Shown: positions 35,595 to 44,040, counted from the stretch's first letter. The stretch is DNA of 64,000 nucleotides from Chloroflexota bacterium (GCA_947475545.1 CANJLL010000005.1:62001-126000); one strand, 5' to 3'. A program made the numbers and translations. The notes: generated by a model not told the origin, from the letters alone.

Positions 35595-36491
35595 ATGTTC
35601 AAGATGTCGGAGTACGCCTTCATCGCCAGCGTCCTGGCACTCAGCCTGGCGCTCCTGTGCTACATCGTCGCGTTCGTCTCCGCGCGGATGGGCATGGCCC
35701 GCATGCAGCTTGCGGGCGCCGGCGGCCCGTCCATCAGCACGCCGGGGGCCGGCTGGGCCAGCGCGCTGGCCACATACGGGACGCTCATCGTCTGGCTCTC
35801 GTTCATCTTCGTCAGCGCGTCGCTGGTCTTCCGGACCATTGCCCTGGGCCACGGCCCATTCGCCAACATGTACGAGTTCTCGGTGGCGTTCTCCTGGGGC
35901 ACCCTGGGCGCCTACCTGTACTTTGAGCGCAAGTACCACCTCCGGACCCTGGGCCTGATCGCCCTGCCGATCGCGCTGGCGATGCAGGGGTACGCGCTCT
36001 ACCTCGCGGCCACCCTGCCCACCACCAGCGACCCGCTCGTCCCGGCGCTCCAGAACAACCTGCTCCTGTCGGTCCACGTCGCCGTGGCGATCGTGGCGTA
36101 CGGCACGTTCTCGGTGGCGTTTGGGGCCGCGCTCCTGTACCTCATCCAGCCGGCCGAGGGCCGTCGCGGCCTGCCCAAGCCCGAGATCCTCGACGAGATC
36201 TCGTATCGCGCGGTCATCGTGGGTTACCCGTTCCTGACCCTCACCATCGTCCTGGGCGCCGTCTGGGCCGAGCAGGCATGGGGCACCTACTGGGGCTGGG
36301 ATCCCAAGGAGACGGCGTCGCTGGTCACCTGGCTCATCTACGGCGCCTACCTCCACGCTCGCGTGGTCCGCGGCTGGACCGGCCGGCGCGCCGCCTGGCT
36401 GCTGATGCTCGGCTTCGGCGCCACCCTGTTCACCTACTTCGGCAACTACTTCTTTGGCGGCCTGCACAGCTACGCCGGCCTCGACCAGTAG
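35595..36491 (+). CDS. ccsA: cytochrome c biogenesis protein CcsA (ResC)
   Basis: An eight-helix haem-handling protein of 298 residues with the hallmark tryptophan-rich motif WGTYWGWDPKETASLVTW (WWD domain) facing outside, and conserved histidines, for example in LLSVHVAVAIVAYG and LHARVVRGW, that coordinate haem. It exports haem and ligates it to CXXCH together with ResB. It lies 18 bp after ResB and before the thioredoxin-like gene. Confidence 0.9.
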   Translation: MFKMSEYAFIASVLALSLALLCYIVAFVSARMGMARMQLAGAGGPSISTPGAGWASALATYGTLIVWLSFIFVSASLVFRTIALGHGPFANMYEFSVAFSWGTLGAYLYFERKYHLRTLGLIALPIALAMQGYALYLAATLPTTSDPLVPALQNNLLLSVHVAVAIVAYGTFSVAFGAALLYLIQPAEGRRGLPKPEILDEISYRAVIVGYPFLTLTIVLGAVWAEQAWGTYWGWDPKETASLVTWLIYGAYLHARVVRGWTGRRAAWLLMLGFGATLFTYFGNYFFGGLHSYAGLDQ

Positions 36492-36502
36492 GACAGGCGC
36501 CT

Positions 36503-36523
36503 CCGCCGGCCAACGGCCGGCGG
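36503..36523 (+). other. hairpin CCGCCGGCC-AAC-GGCCGGCGG
   Basis: A perfect 9-bp stem, 3-nt loop, between ccsA and the thioredoxin-like gene; the GGGGAG at 36522 starts at its 3' edge. It may modulate expression of the thioredoxin gene. No T-run follows. Confidence 0.4.
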
Positions 36524-36561
36524 GGAGCGTGGGAGAACACCCGCATGAACGCGCCACGACG

Positions 36562-37161
36562 ATGACCACGAAGGCCGGCAGCCGGTCCACCCGCCCCAGG
36601 GGGCGGCTCACCAACCTGGCAATCGTGGGGATCACGGGGGCCATCATCCTCGCGGTCGCGTACATGGCCAACCAGCCGGCCGCCGGCTCGTCCACAACGT
36701 TCACCAAGGTGAACGTCGGCGGGCTGAGTGGGCTCAGCGTGCCCACCGTGGGTCAGCCCGCGCCGGACTTCAAGACGACGACGGACCTGGGCAAGGCCGT
36801 GCAGCTGAGCTCGTTCATCGGCTCGCCCGTCTGGCTGACGTTTGGCGCCAGCTGGTGCCAGCCCTGCCGCTCCGAGAATCCCGACATCCAGGCGGCTTGG
36901 GACAAGTACAAGGACAAGGGTCTCGTCCTTATCCAAGTCTTCTACACTGAGGAACAGGCCACCGTCACCCGGTACGCCGACACGGTGGGCATCACCTATA
37001 CCCGGATCCCGGATCCCGACAGTCGCCTCGCGGGCGCCTACCGGATCATGGGCATCCCCACCCATTTCTTCATCGACAAGACCGGCGTCCTCCACCAGAT
37101 CACGAGCTCGACGCTCGACCCAGCCGCGATCGACGCTGCGCTGAAGGAGATCATGGGATGA
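36562..37161 (+). CDS. ResA/TlpA-like membrane-anchored thioredoxin
   Basis: One N-terminal membrane helix (LAIVGITGAIILAVAYMANQ) and a thioredoxin fold: VGQPAPDFKTTTDLG, redox motif SWCQPCRSE (CxxC) and cis-Pro loop MGIPTHFFIDK. ResA/CcmG-type proteins reduce the CXXCH cysteines before haem attachment, taking electrons from CcdA. The ATG at 36562 is used; the TGA of a six-codon frame MNAPRR (36545-36565) overlaps it, and a GTG at 36529 in frame is also possible. The stop overlaps the decahaem cytochrome start. Confidence 0.85.
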   Translation: MTTKAGSRSTRPRGRLTNLAIVGITGAIILAVAYMANQPAAGSSTTFTKVNVGGLSGLSVPTVGQPAPDFKTTTDLGKAVQLSSFIGSPVWLTFGASWCQPCRSENPDIQAAWDKYKDKGLVLIQVFYTEEQATVTRYADTVGITYTRIPDPDSRLAGAYRIMGIPTHFFIDKTGVLHQITSSTLDPAAIDAALKEIMG

Positions 37162-38858
37162 CTTCGGCACCCGGCTCCGGCCCACAGGCGGGGCCCCCAC
37201 AGGCGCAACCCACCAACGCCCCGCCCCAGTCGCCGGCACCGCCGGCGACTGGGGCGCGTCCAGCGGGCACGCCCGGGGGACGCGGCGGGATCCTGCGCCG
37301 AATCCTTTCCCCTATCGCCAGGGTGGTCGGGGCGCCGGCCCGGCTCGTGCACCGCCGCTTCCCGGGCCTCACGTTTCGGAGCCGACGGGGCAAGCTGGTC
37401 GCGGTCCTGCTGGTCGCCGGGTTTGGGTCGGCGATCACAGTGGGCGGCGTCATGGCTGTCCAGTGGACCGAGACCGCGGACTTCTGCGGTCGCTGCCACA
37501 CCATGGGCCCGGAGCTGAAGGCCCATGCGATCTCGCCGCACCGGGAGCTGGCCTGCGCCGAATGCCACGTGGAGCCCGGGGCACAGGGCTGGGTGAAGGC
37601 CAAGCTCAACGGCACCCGCCAGCTGATCCAGCTGATCACCGGGACCTTCCCGACGCCCATTCCGCCCCCCGGCCACGCCGACCTGCCGCCCACCAGCCAG
37701 ACCTGCCGGCGCTGCCACGACGCGGACGCCCTGGTCGCCAACGGCGGGCTCGTCAAGCTGATCCTCAAGCAGAAGTTCGACACCGACGAGGCCAACTCGC
37801 GCAGCACCGTCGCCATGGTGCTCCGGCCGACCGGCTTCGGCGGCTCTGACAGCCTCGGCGTCCATTGGCACATTGACCTGGATGTGGAGTACTCCAGCAC
37901 GGATCGCCGCGCCCAGAAGATCGAGCTGGTCACCGTCACGGACAAGGCCGGCAAGACCACCCAGTTCGTGGCCAACCGGAACGTCAGCCGGGCCGACCGG
38001 GTCCAGCTTGATATCGACCGGCTCCTCGCGGAGAACCCGCTCCAGCGGATGGACTGCATCGACTGCCACAACCGGATCGGCCATCGCGTCCCGTCGCTCA
38101 ACGAGGCCGTGGACCAGGCGATGGCCGGGCGGCTCATCGATCCCAGCCTGCCGTTCATCAAGAGCGAGGCGATCAAGACCCTGAGCGCCGACTACGGCTC
38201 CATCGCGAGCGCCGAGGCGGCGATCGACGGAATCACCAGCTACTACCAGGCCAAGTACCCGCTGATCGTCTCGCAGAAGCCGTTCACCCTGAACAAGGCG
38301 ATCGACGAGATCAAGGTCATCTACAACCTGGTCGCCACACCCGAGATGAAGGTCAGCGCCTCCACCTACCCGGACAACCTGGGCCACAAGAACTCCCCCG
38401 GCTGCTTCCGGTGTCACGACGGCGCACATTTCAAGGTCGAGAACGGCGTCCTGTCCAAGGAGTCCATCCCGTCATCGTGTGCGACGTGCCACACGTTCCC
38501 GCAGGTCGGGGCTTCAGGCAGCACGTCGTCGTTCCTGATCGGGGAGCGGCCCGACACCCACGCCGACCGCTTCTGGGTCTTCGATCACAAGACCCTCGCC
38601 GGCTCCGAAGCGGGCAAGGCGACGTGCGCGGCCTGCCACACCCAGACCTACTGCGAGAACTGCCACAAGTCGCCGGCGATCAACGTCACCCACGACAACA
38701 TGTTGTTCAATCACGCCAAGGTGATCGCCGCCCAGGGCACCACGACCTGCGGGCTGTGCCACCAGCCGCAGGGCTGCGAGAAATGCCATCCGGCCGGCGT
38801 CCCGGGCTTCACGTCGTCATCGATCCGGCTCTCCACGAGCACCTCGCCTCCCGCCTGA
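37158..38858 (+). CDS. decahaem NapC/NirT-type membrane cytochrome c
   Basis: An N-terminal Pro/Ala tail and a membrane helix (LVAVLLVAGFGSAITVGGVM) precede a NapC/NirT-like start (CGRCHTMGPELKAHAISPHR, CAECHV) and ten CXXCH sites: CGRCH, CAECH, CRRCH, CIDCH, CFRCH, CATCH, CAACH, CENCH, CGLCH and CEKCH. NapC proteins oxidise quinol and deliver electrons to periplasmic acceptors; this one is twice the usual size, with the extra haems at the C-terminal half. Translationally coupled to the ResA-like gene. It could receive quinol electrons directly or from the bc complex downstream. 566 residues. Confidence 0.85.
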   Translation: MTSAPGSGPQAGPPQAQPTNAPPQSPAPPATGARPAGTPGGRGGILRRILSPIARVVGAPARLVHRRFPGLTFRSRRGKLVAVLLVAGFGSAITVGGVMAVQWTETADFCGRCHTMGPELKAHAISPHRELACAECHVEPGAQGWVKAKLNGTRQLIQLITGTFPTPIPPPGHADLPPTSQTCRRCHDADALVANGGLVKLILKQKFDTDEANSRSTVAMVLRPTGFGGSDSLGVHWHIDLDVEYSSTDRRAQKIELVTVTDKAGKTTQFVANRNVSRADRVQLDIDRLLAENPLQRMDCIDCHNRIGHRVPSLNEAVDQAMAGRLIDPSLPFIKSEAIKTLSADYGSIASAEAAIDGITSYYQAKYPLIVSQKPFTLNKAIDEIKVIYNLVATPEMKVSASTYPDNLGHKNSPGCFRCHDGAHFKVENGVLSKESIPSSCATCHTFPQVGASGSTSSFLIGERPDTHADRFWVFDHKTLAGSEAGKATCAACHTQTYCENCHKSPAINVTHDNMLFNHAKVIAAQGTTTCGLCHQPQGCEKCHPAGVPGFTSSSIRLSTSTSPPA

Positions 38859-38884
38859 CCGGGGGACCAATCCGCGCAATTCGA

Positions 38885-38916
38885 AGAGCCGGGGGGCCAG
38901 GCGGCCCCCCGGCTCT
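38885..38916 (+). terminator. terminator hairpin after the NapC-like gene
   Basis: A perfect 14-bp stem, AGAGCCGGGGGGCC / GGCCCCCCGGCTCT, with a 4-nt loop (AGGC) 26 bp past the stop. It is one of the strongest hairpins in the window, though without a T-run. Confidence 0.65.
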
Positions 38917-39022
38917 CGTCTGCCTGGCCCTCCGGGCGGCCGATTTGGCTCCGCCGAAGGCCGTGGTCGGGTCCTTTGGAAGGTATGGCGCGGGCCACTG
39001 TGCCCAAAACGTACCGACCGAT

Positions 39023-39053
39023 GGATGGTCTCCGATCGCCGTCCAAACCATCC
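39023..39053. promoter_or_regulatory. inverted repeat upstream of the Rieske/cytochrome b operon
   Basis: GGATGGT (39023-39029) and ACCATCC (39047-39053), a perfect 7-bp dyad with a 17-bp spacer, lying 67 bp upstream of the Rieske ATG. It is a candidate operator for the complex. Confidence 0.35.
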
Positions 39054-39119
39054 TCCATGCAGATGAGGCCTGTGCCCCCGGCTTCTTGATGAATCACGTG
39101 CACGGTAGGGAGAGGCAGG

Positions 39120-39605
39120 ATGGATCCGGTGACAGTCGGCTCGCCCGGGTCAGGATCGGACCCCCACGTCCAGGCGGAGATGGGGCGCCGGCGCTTCGTG
39201 CGCCTCCTGCTCGGCTTCTCACTGGTCTCGACCGTGTCGATGATCATCACGCCGATTGTCGGCTTCCTGATCCCCAAGAAGGTCGAGGGAGCCTCGGGCG
39301 GCGGCAAGGTCCTCGCGGCAAAGGTCGCTGACCTCCCTGCCGGCTCGGGCAAGGTCGTCGCCATGGGCAGCAAGCCCGTGGTGGTGGTCAATGGCGAGGG
39401 TGGCGTCAAGGCCTTCTCGGCCGTCTGCACGCACCTCGGCTGCATCGTCGAGTTCGACGCCACGCTCAAGCACATCGTGTGCCCGTGCCACGACGGCCAC
39501 TTTAGCCCGGCAAGCGGCGCGGTGGTCTCCGGACCGCCACCCAAGGCCCTGGCAACGGTCAACGCGGTGGTCGAGGGCGACTCCATCTTCCTTGTGGCGG
39601 GCTGA
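39120..39605 (+). CDS. Rieske iron-sulfur protein of a bc-type complex
   Basis: A 161-residue protein with a Tat-type N-terminus (GRRRFVRLLLGFSLVSTVSM), a membrane anchor and the Rieske motifs CTHLGCIVEF and CPCHDGHF, which bind a [2Fe-2S] cluster. Together with cytochrome b it would oxidise quinol. The start has GGAGAGGCAGG-like purines upstream. It is in the same frame as the next gene, one codon apart, and is the first gene of the bc operon. Confidence 0.9.
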   Translation: MDPVTVGSPGSGSDPHVQAEMGRRRFVRLLLGFSLVSTVSMIITPIVGFLIPKKVEGASGGGKVLAAKVADLPAGSGKVVAMGSKPVVVVNGEGGVKAFSAVCTHLGCIVEFDATLKHIVCPCHDGHFSPASGAVVSGPPPKALATVNAVVEGDSIFLVAG

Positions 39606-39608
39606 ACG

Positions 39609-40733
39609 ATGGCTACCCAGACAACAGCGGCTCCCAACGGCGTGGTCCAGTGGTTCGAGGAGCGCGTGCGGGCTACGGCCCTGTTCAACGCCCTGCTCCA
39701 CGTGCCCATCCCGGTTGAGGCCAAGACCTACTACCTGGGCGGGATCACCCTGTTCCTGTTCATGGTCCAGGTGGCGACCGGCACCCTCCTCTCGCTCTAC
39801 TACAAGCCCACGCCGGAAGCGGCGTATGACAGCGTCAAGTACATCACCAGCATCGTCGAGTTTGGCTGGCTCATCCGGAGCATCCACCACTGGGCCGCCA
39901 ACGGGATGATCATCTTCCTGCTCCTGCACGTGATCCGGATCTTCGTCCAGGGCGTGTACAAGTACCCGCGTGAGCTGATCTGGGTCTTCGGCGCCCTCCT
40001 GTTCGCCGTCACCATCGGCTTCGGGTTCACGGGCTACCTCCTGCCCTGGGACCAGAAGGCGTTCTGGGCGACCACCGTCGGCACCGAGATCGCGGCGGCC
40101 GTGCCGTTCATTGGCGAATCGCTCCTCCAGCTCCTGCGCGGCGGCCCGGACGTCACCGACGCCACCCTGAGCCGGTTCTTCGGGATGCACGTCCTGGTGC
40201 TCCCGATCTCCCTGGCGCTCCTCCTCGCGGCCCACCTCACGGTGGTCCATCAGCTGGGCATCGCCAATCCCAAGCGACCGGAGCCGCGGCCGGGCCAGCT
40301 CCCCACCCCCGGACTCGTCCAGCGCTGGAAGCCCTTCTTCCCGCACTACGTCCTCGATGAGGTGATTGCCTGGGCCATCCTCCTGGCCCTCCTCGTGGTC
40401 CTTGCCTCCGTCAGCCCGGCCGGCCTGGAAGACAAGGCCGACGCGCTGGTCACGCCGCCGCACGTCAAGCCGGAGTGGTACTTCCTGGCGGTCTACCAGC
40501 TCCTCAAGGTGGTCCCCGCCATCGGCCCGCTCACCGCCCGGGACGTGGGGATCCTGATCCCGATGTTGGCCATGGTGGTCCTCGTCACGCTGCCCTTCCT
40601 CGACAAGAACCCCGAGGTGGCCAAGCGCAAGCGACCGGTGGCCCTGATCATCGCCGCCATCGTGCTGATCGGGATGGGAATCCTGACCTGGTACGGCGGC
40701 CAGATCCCGGCCGTCGCCGTCGCTGCCAGCTAG
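39609..40733 (+). CDS. cytochrome b (fused b6/subunit IV) of a bc-type complex
   Basis: A 374-residue quinol-oxidising cytochrome b. Haem ligand histidines in SIHHWAANGMIIFLLLHVIR (helix B) and in FGMHVLVLPISLALLLAAHL (helix D); the Qo motif PEWYFL lies in the second half, so the b6 and subunit IV parts are one polypeptide. The Rieske subunit upstream and the decahaem cytochrome 9 bp downstream suggest a complex in which a multihaem c replaces cytochrome c1 or f. Final helices KRPVALIIAAIVLIGMGIL. Confidence 0.9.
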   Translation: MATQTTAAPNGVVQWFEERVRATALFNALLHVPIPVEAKTYYLGGITLFLFMVQVATGTLLSLYYKPTPEAAYDSVKYITSIVEFGWLIRSIHHWAANGMIIFLLLHVIRIFVQGVYKYPRELIWVFGALLFAVTIGFGFTGYLLPWDQKAFWATTVGTEIAAAVPFIGESLLQLLRGGPDVTDATLSRFFGMHVLVLPISLALLLAAHLTVVHQLGIANPKRPEPRPGQLPTPGLVQRWKPFFPHYVLDEVIAWAILLALLVVLASVSPAGLEDKADALVTPPHVKPEWYFLAVYQLLKVVPAIGPLTARDVGILIPMLAMVVLVTLPFLDKNPEVAKRKRPVALIIAAIVLIGMGILTWYGGQIPAVAVAAS

Positions 40734-40742
40734 GAGACGACG

Positions 40743-42269
40743 ATGAAGCGTTCTCGCACTCGCGTCGCCTTCCTCGACCGGGCCTTCCGAATCGGCGTCC
40801 TTTCGGCCTGCGCCGCGGCCCTCGCCCTGGTGGTCGCCCAGACCGTCCTCGCCGAGAGCCCCAGCCCTTCCGCCGGGGCGTCAGGCGCCGCGAGCGGCAG
40901 CCCCGCCGCCAGCGGCAAGGCCAGCAGCGGCCCGACCCTGAGCGGCAGCCCGAGCGCCAGCGCATTGGCGACGGCCACCCCCAAGCCGGGCGCGACCGCC
41001 CCCGCCAAGATCGACGGCAACACCTGCTATAGCTGCCACACCCAGATCGGCGGCGCTCAGCACACCATCGCCGATCAGTGGCAGGCCAGCATTCACGGCC
41101 AGAACGGCATCGGCTGCGCCGACTGCCATGGCGGTGACCCGACGTCCGACAAGATCACCGTCTCCATGGATCCCACCAAGGGGTTCAAGGGCGTACCCAG
41201 CCGGCAGCAGACCGTCGGCGTCTGCGGCACATGCCACTCCGACGTCGAGCGGATGCGCCAGTACCAGATCCCCACCGACCAGTACGCCAAGTACAAGACC
41301 AGCGTCCACGGCCAGAAGCTGCTGCTGTCAAACGACACCAAGGTCGCGATCTGCACCGACTGCCACGGCGTCCATGACGTCAAGAAGGCATCGGATCCCA
41401 CGTCCAAGGTCTACCCGCTCAACGTGCCCGCCCTGTGCTCCTCGTGCCACTCCGATCAGAAGTACATGGACGGCTACAACATTCCGACGGACCAGCTGGA
41501 GATCTACAAGACCAGCGTCCACGGCCAGGCGCTCCTGGTGAACAAGGACATGCGGGCGCCCAACTGCGCCTCCTGCCACGGCTCGCATGATGCCCAGCCG
41601 CCCACGTCGACCACGGTCGTCGAGGTCTGCGGCAAGTGCCATACCGCAACGCAGGCGCTCTACGACCAGAGCCGGCATGCCGAGTTGGTCAACGGACCCA
41701 AATGTTGGACCTGCCACGGCACCCATGACGTGGTCAAGCCGAGCGAGGCGCGCTTCTTCCACCCGACCCCGCCGCAGATCGACTGCGGGACGTGCCACAA
41801 CCTCGCGGACAAGACGCTCAAGCTCAACGCGGACCGCTTCCAGAACGACGAAGACCGCCGGTGCGACACCTGTCACCACGTCGACTCGCTCCTGTACTCC
41901 CAGGCCCAGGGCATCAAGAGCGCGCTGGACAAGGCCAGCTCGGCCTACGACCTGGCGCTCACCAGGATCGCCGCGGCCGCGGAGGCCGGGATGATCGTGG
42001 CCGATGCCGACGTGACGGTCACGCAGTCCAAGACATCGCTTATCCAGGCGCGCGCGGCCGTCCACACGACCAAGCTCACGGAGGTGGCCGCGAAGGCGGA
42101 CGCCGCCGTGGCAAAGGCCAAGGAGGCGCAGGACTTCGCCGATGCCCGGCTCGCCGAGAGCCAGAACCGACGCCAGGCGATGATCATCGTCGTCGCCCTG
42201 ATCGCCGTCACGATCCTCGCGCTCGTCCTCCTCCGACGGGGGCTGGACCACACGTACCAGGCTGGCTGA
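40743..42269 (+). CDS. decahaem membrane cytochrome c of the bc complex
   Basis: A signal-anchor start (VLSACAAALALVVAQTVLAE), an Ala/Ser/Pro linker and ten CXXCH sites: CYSCH, CADCH, CGTCH, CTDCH, CSSCH, CASCH, CGKCH, CWTCH, CGTCH and CDTCH. These are in repeats such as KYKTSVHGQKLLLSNDTKVA and IYKTSVHGQALLVNKDMRAP. The C-terminus adds a 100-residue coiled-coil (AYDLALTRIAAAAEAGMIVA, then AAKADAAVAKAKEAQDFADA) and one membrane helix (AMIIVVALIAVTILALVLL). As third gene after Rieske and cytochrome b, it probably takes electrons from the Rieske protein and serves as the exit to the outer wires. Confidence 0.85.
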   Translation: MKRSRTRVAFLDRAFRIGVLSACAAALALVVAQTVLAESPSPSAGASGAASGSPAASGKASSGPTLSGSPSASALATATPKPGATAPAKIDGNTCYSCHTQIGGAQHTIADQWQASIHGQNGIGCADCHGGDPTSDKITVSMDPTKGFKGVPSRQQTVGVCGTCHSDVERMRQYQIPTDQYAKYKTSVHGQKLLLSNDTKVAICTDCHGVHDVKKASDPTSKVYPLNVPALCSSCHSDQKYMDGYNIPTDQLEIYKTSVHGQALLVNKDMRAPNCASCHGSHDAQPPTSTTVVEVCGKCHTATQALYDQSRHAELVNGPKCWTCHGTHDVVKPSEARFFHPTPPQIDCGTCHNLADKTLKLNADRFQNDEDRRCDTCHHVDSLLYSQAQGIKSALDKASSAYDLALTRIAAAAEAGMIVADADVTVTQSKTSLIQARAAVHTTKLTEVAAKADAAVAKAKEAQDFADARLAESQNRRQAMIIVVALIAVTILALVLLRRGLDHTYQAG

Positions 42270-42324
42270 TCGGCGGGCCACCACGCCCGCCGGACCACCG
42301 GCTTGAACTCCGCACGGATCAACG

Positions 42325-42353
42325 TTCGACCGGCGCCTTCAGCGCCGGTCGAA
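42325..42353. terminator. bidirectional terminator hairpin
   Basis: A perfect 12-bp stem TTCGACCGGCGC / GCGCCGGTCGAA with a 5-nt loop, between the convergent cytochrome operon and the channel gene. It has no T-run but is well placed to end both. Confidence 0.65.
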
Positions 42354-42389
42354 TGATTCCCGGGGGTCAGCCGTGCCGGCGTGACCGTG

Positions 42390-42452
42390 GCGCAGGGCCA
42401 GGGCCGGGCGCGGGGTCAGGGCCAGGGCCAGGGCTCTGGGTCAGGGCCGGGC
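42390..42452. repeat. CAGGGC-rich short tandem repeats
   Basis: Seven or so GGTCAGGGC/CCAGGGC units in a short run over the 3' end of the channel gene. The repeated hexamer CAGGGC on this strand gives the Arg/Ala-rich last codons of the channel. A low-complexity region of no known role. Confidence 0.5.
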
Positions 42453-43610
42453 GCGGACCGCTGCTCGGCCGCCGATCGGCACCGCCATCGGCGCGGATGC
42501 GTCCTTCGCGACCGACATGCCCGCCGGCGTCAGCTTCCCCAGCGACTCCGCGACGACCACGATGTCGTCATCGTGGCGGAGGAGCAGGTCAACGGGTGGG
42601 TTGGCGATCGTGGCCTGATCCCGGACGATCGCCACCAGCGTGGCGCGGTGATCGGTCCGCAGGCGTCGGCTCAGCTCATCCACGGCCAGGCCGACGTAGA
42701 CCAGCGGCGGGACCACCCGGTAGAGCTCTGAGCCGGCGCCGCCCGAGACGATATCGGTCACCAGGTCGGTGAGCCCCGGGTAGAGGGCCGCCCGGGCCAG
42801 GAGCCGCGAGGCGAGGCGGGAGGGCACCAGGATCTCGTTGACCTTGGCCCGCTTGAAGTGCTCCACGAGATCGGGGTTGTTGACGGCCACGACCGTGCGG
42901 ACATGGGGCGCGATGGACTCGACCGCCATGATCGTCAGGATCGACCGCATATCCGCGTCGTTTGAATCGTCGACCGGGAACACGATCGCGGCCGACGCCT
43001 CCTCGATGCCCGCCCGGACCAGGTCCGCGACCGACGTCTGGTCGCCCTTCACAAAGTAGATGCCCTCGCCCGCGGGGTTGCGTTCGCTGCTGTGGATCAC
43101 CACGGCGCGCTGCTTGTAGTCGTCCCCGCGGAGCTCGCTGATCAGCTCCCGCGCGGTCGCGTTCCAGCCGCAGATCACAATGTGGCCGCGGAAGCCGGCG
43201 GCGCCCATGCCTTGCCCCTCCTTCAACAGGTACTCGATCGCGACCGCGACCAGGCCGGCGGTGATCATGCCCACGAGTGCCGCGCCGAACAGCACCACGA
43301 GCCAGCTCACCACGAACCCGCCCAGGGTGGTGATGTAGGTGGAGTCGCCCTTCCCGAAGACCGCGTGGACCGCCCAGTTCACGGACTGGGCCGTCGTCTC
43401 CGGCGTGATGGGCCGGCCCTCGACCAGGTTGACGAGCAGGGCCAGGAGCAGCGTGATCCCGACCACCGCAACGCTGATCCGCAACAGCTTCCTGCGGTCC
43501 ATCGCGCCCGACACGCGTCGGGCATGCCACGACAGCCGGCGCAGAAACGGCCGGTCGAAGAAGAAGTCGCTGAGTCGAGCCCGGATGCCGGGTGTGGAAT
43601 CTGATGGCAT
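42441..43610 (-). CDS. potassium channel-like protein with TrkA-N (RCK) domain
   Basis: A two-helix pore segment (helix LLRISVAVVGITLLLALLVN, pore loop VFGKGDSTYITTLGG, helix VVSWLVVLFGAALVGMITAG) is followed by a Rossmann RCK domain (GFRGHIVICGWNATARELIS) and a second ligand domain. The pore resembles the K+ selectivity filter region (GxGD) but reads GKGDS, so ion selectivity is uncertain. ATG at 43610 (MPSDSTPG) is used; ATG 43649 is possible. The family gates on nucleotides or cations. Convergent with the cytochrome operon, so a functional link to membrane potential is speculative. Confidence 0.75.
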   Translation of the reverse strand: MPSDSTPGIRARLSDFFFDRPFLRRLSWHARRVSGAMDRRKLLRISVAVVGITLLLALLVNLVEGRPITPETTAQSVNWAVHAVFGKGDSTYITTLGGFVVSWLVVLFGAALVGMITAGLVAVAIEYLLKEGQGMGAAGFRGHIVICGWNATARELISELRGDDYKQRAVVIHSSERNPAGEGIYFVKGDQTSVADLVRAGIEEASAAIVFPVDDSNDADMRSILTIMAVESIAPHVRTVVAVNNPDLVEHFKRAKVNEILVPSRLASRLLARAALYPGLTDLVTDIVSGGAGSELYRVVPPLVYVGLAVDELSRRLRTDHRATLVAIVRDQATIANPPVDLLLRHDDDIVVVAESLGKLTPAGMSVAKDASAPMAVPIGGRAAVRARP

Positions 43611-43876
43611 CGCCCACGGATCGTGCCACACGGCGACTCGATGCACCATCCCGAGAACGCGGTCCCGGACCGGGGCAGGTGCCCGCATGCACCGGTCGGG
43701 TGTCAGGACGCACCGGGCGGGGGTGTCAGCACGCACCGGGGTGCCAGGACGCACCGTACCAAGGTACTGGGGGGTCGGGACTACCGGGCCGGTAGGCCGC
43801 AGTCCACCCCGGGGAGATCCTCGTGCTCTACCGGGCCGGGGGAATCGGCCGGGTGCCAGCGTGAATGGAGCCACAA
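43611..43876. promoter_or_regulatory. divergent control region with dyads and triplicated 18-mer
   Basis: No gene. Holds three imperfect copies of an 18-mer (GTGTCAGGACGCACCGGG, GTGTCAGCACGCACCGGG, GTGCCAGGACGCACCGTA) between 43709 and 43758, then the dyad GTACC-AA-GGTAC (43756-43767) and CTACCGG-G-CCGGTAG (43781-43795). It lies between the channel and a small membrane peptide gene, and is likely the control region of one or both. Confidence 0.45.
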
Positions 43877-43978
43877 ATGCTGACTCGAGTCGCCAGTCGC
43901 GTCCGCGTGCTCGTCATGACGGTCGGGCCCGTGGCCATCGTCGCCCTGGTCCTCGCAGCCGGACGGCGCTGGGCGTAG
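43877..43978 (+). CDS. 33-residue single-helix membrane peptide
   Basis: A short frame with a GGAG ribosome site 6 nt upstream: basic N-terminus MLTRVASRVR, then a hydrophobic helix LVMTVGPVAIVALVLAAGRR, and a TAG stop. A hairpin with a T-rich tail follows at 44022. Too short for normal gene calling. Function unknown; small peptides like this often bind membrane complexes. Coding status is moderate. Confidence 0.5.
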   Translation: MLTRVASRVRVLVMTVGPVAIVALVLAAGRRWA

Positions 43979-44021
43979 CCAATCCCGGGAGCCAGCCTCC
44001 CAGGACCAGTCCTTGGCAGGG

Positions 44022-44040
44022 CCCGGATCGTGGATCCGGG
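44022..44040 (+). terminator. terminator hairpin
   Basis: An 8-bp perfect stem CCCGGATC / GATCCGGG with loop GTG, directly followed by TCTCTTGCTGT. It lies 43 bp after the small peptide gene and on the plus strand. This supports that short gene being a real transcript. Confidence 0.5.

Noticed and set aside
36529-36565. MNAPRR mini-ORF as a leader peptide before the thioredoxin gene
   Set aside because: Only six codons, no strong ribosome site at the right distance; kept as a note rather than a feature.
43700-43760. CRISPR-like repeats (three GTGTCAGGACGCACC copies)
   Set aside because: Spacing is too short and irregular, the copies are diverged and no cas gene is present.
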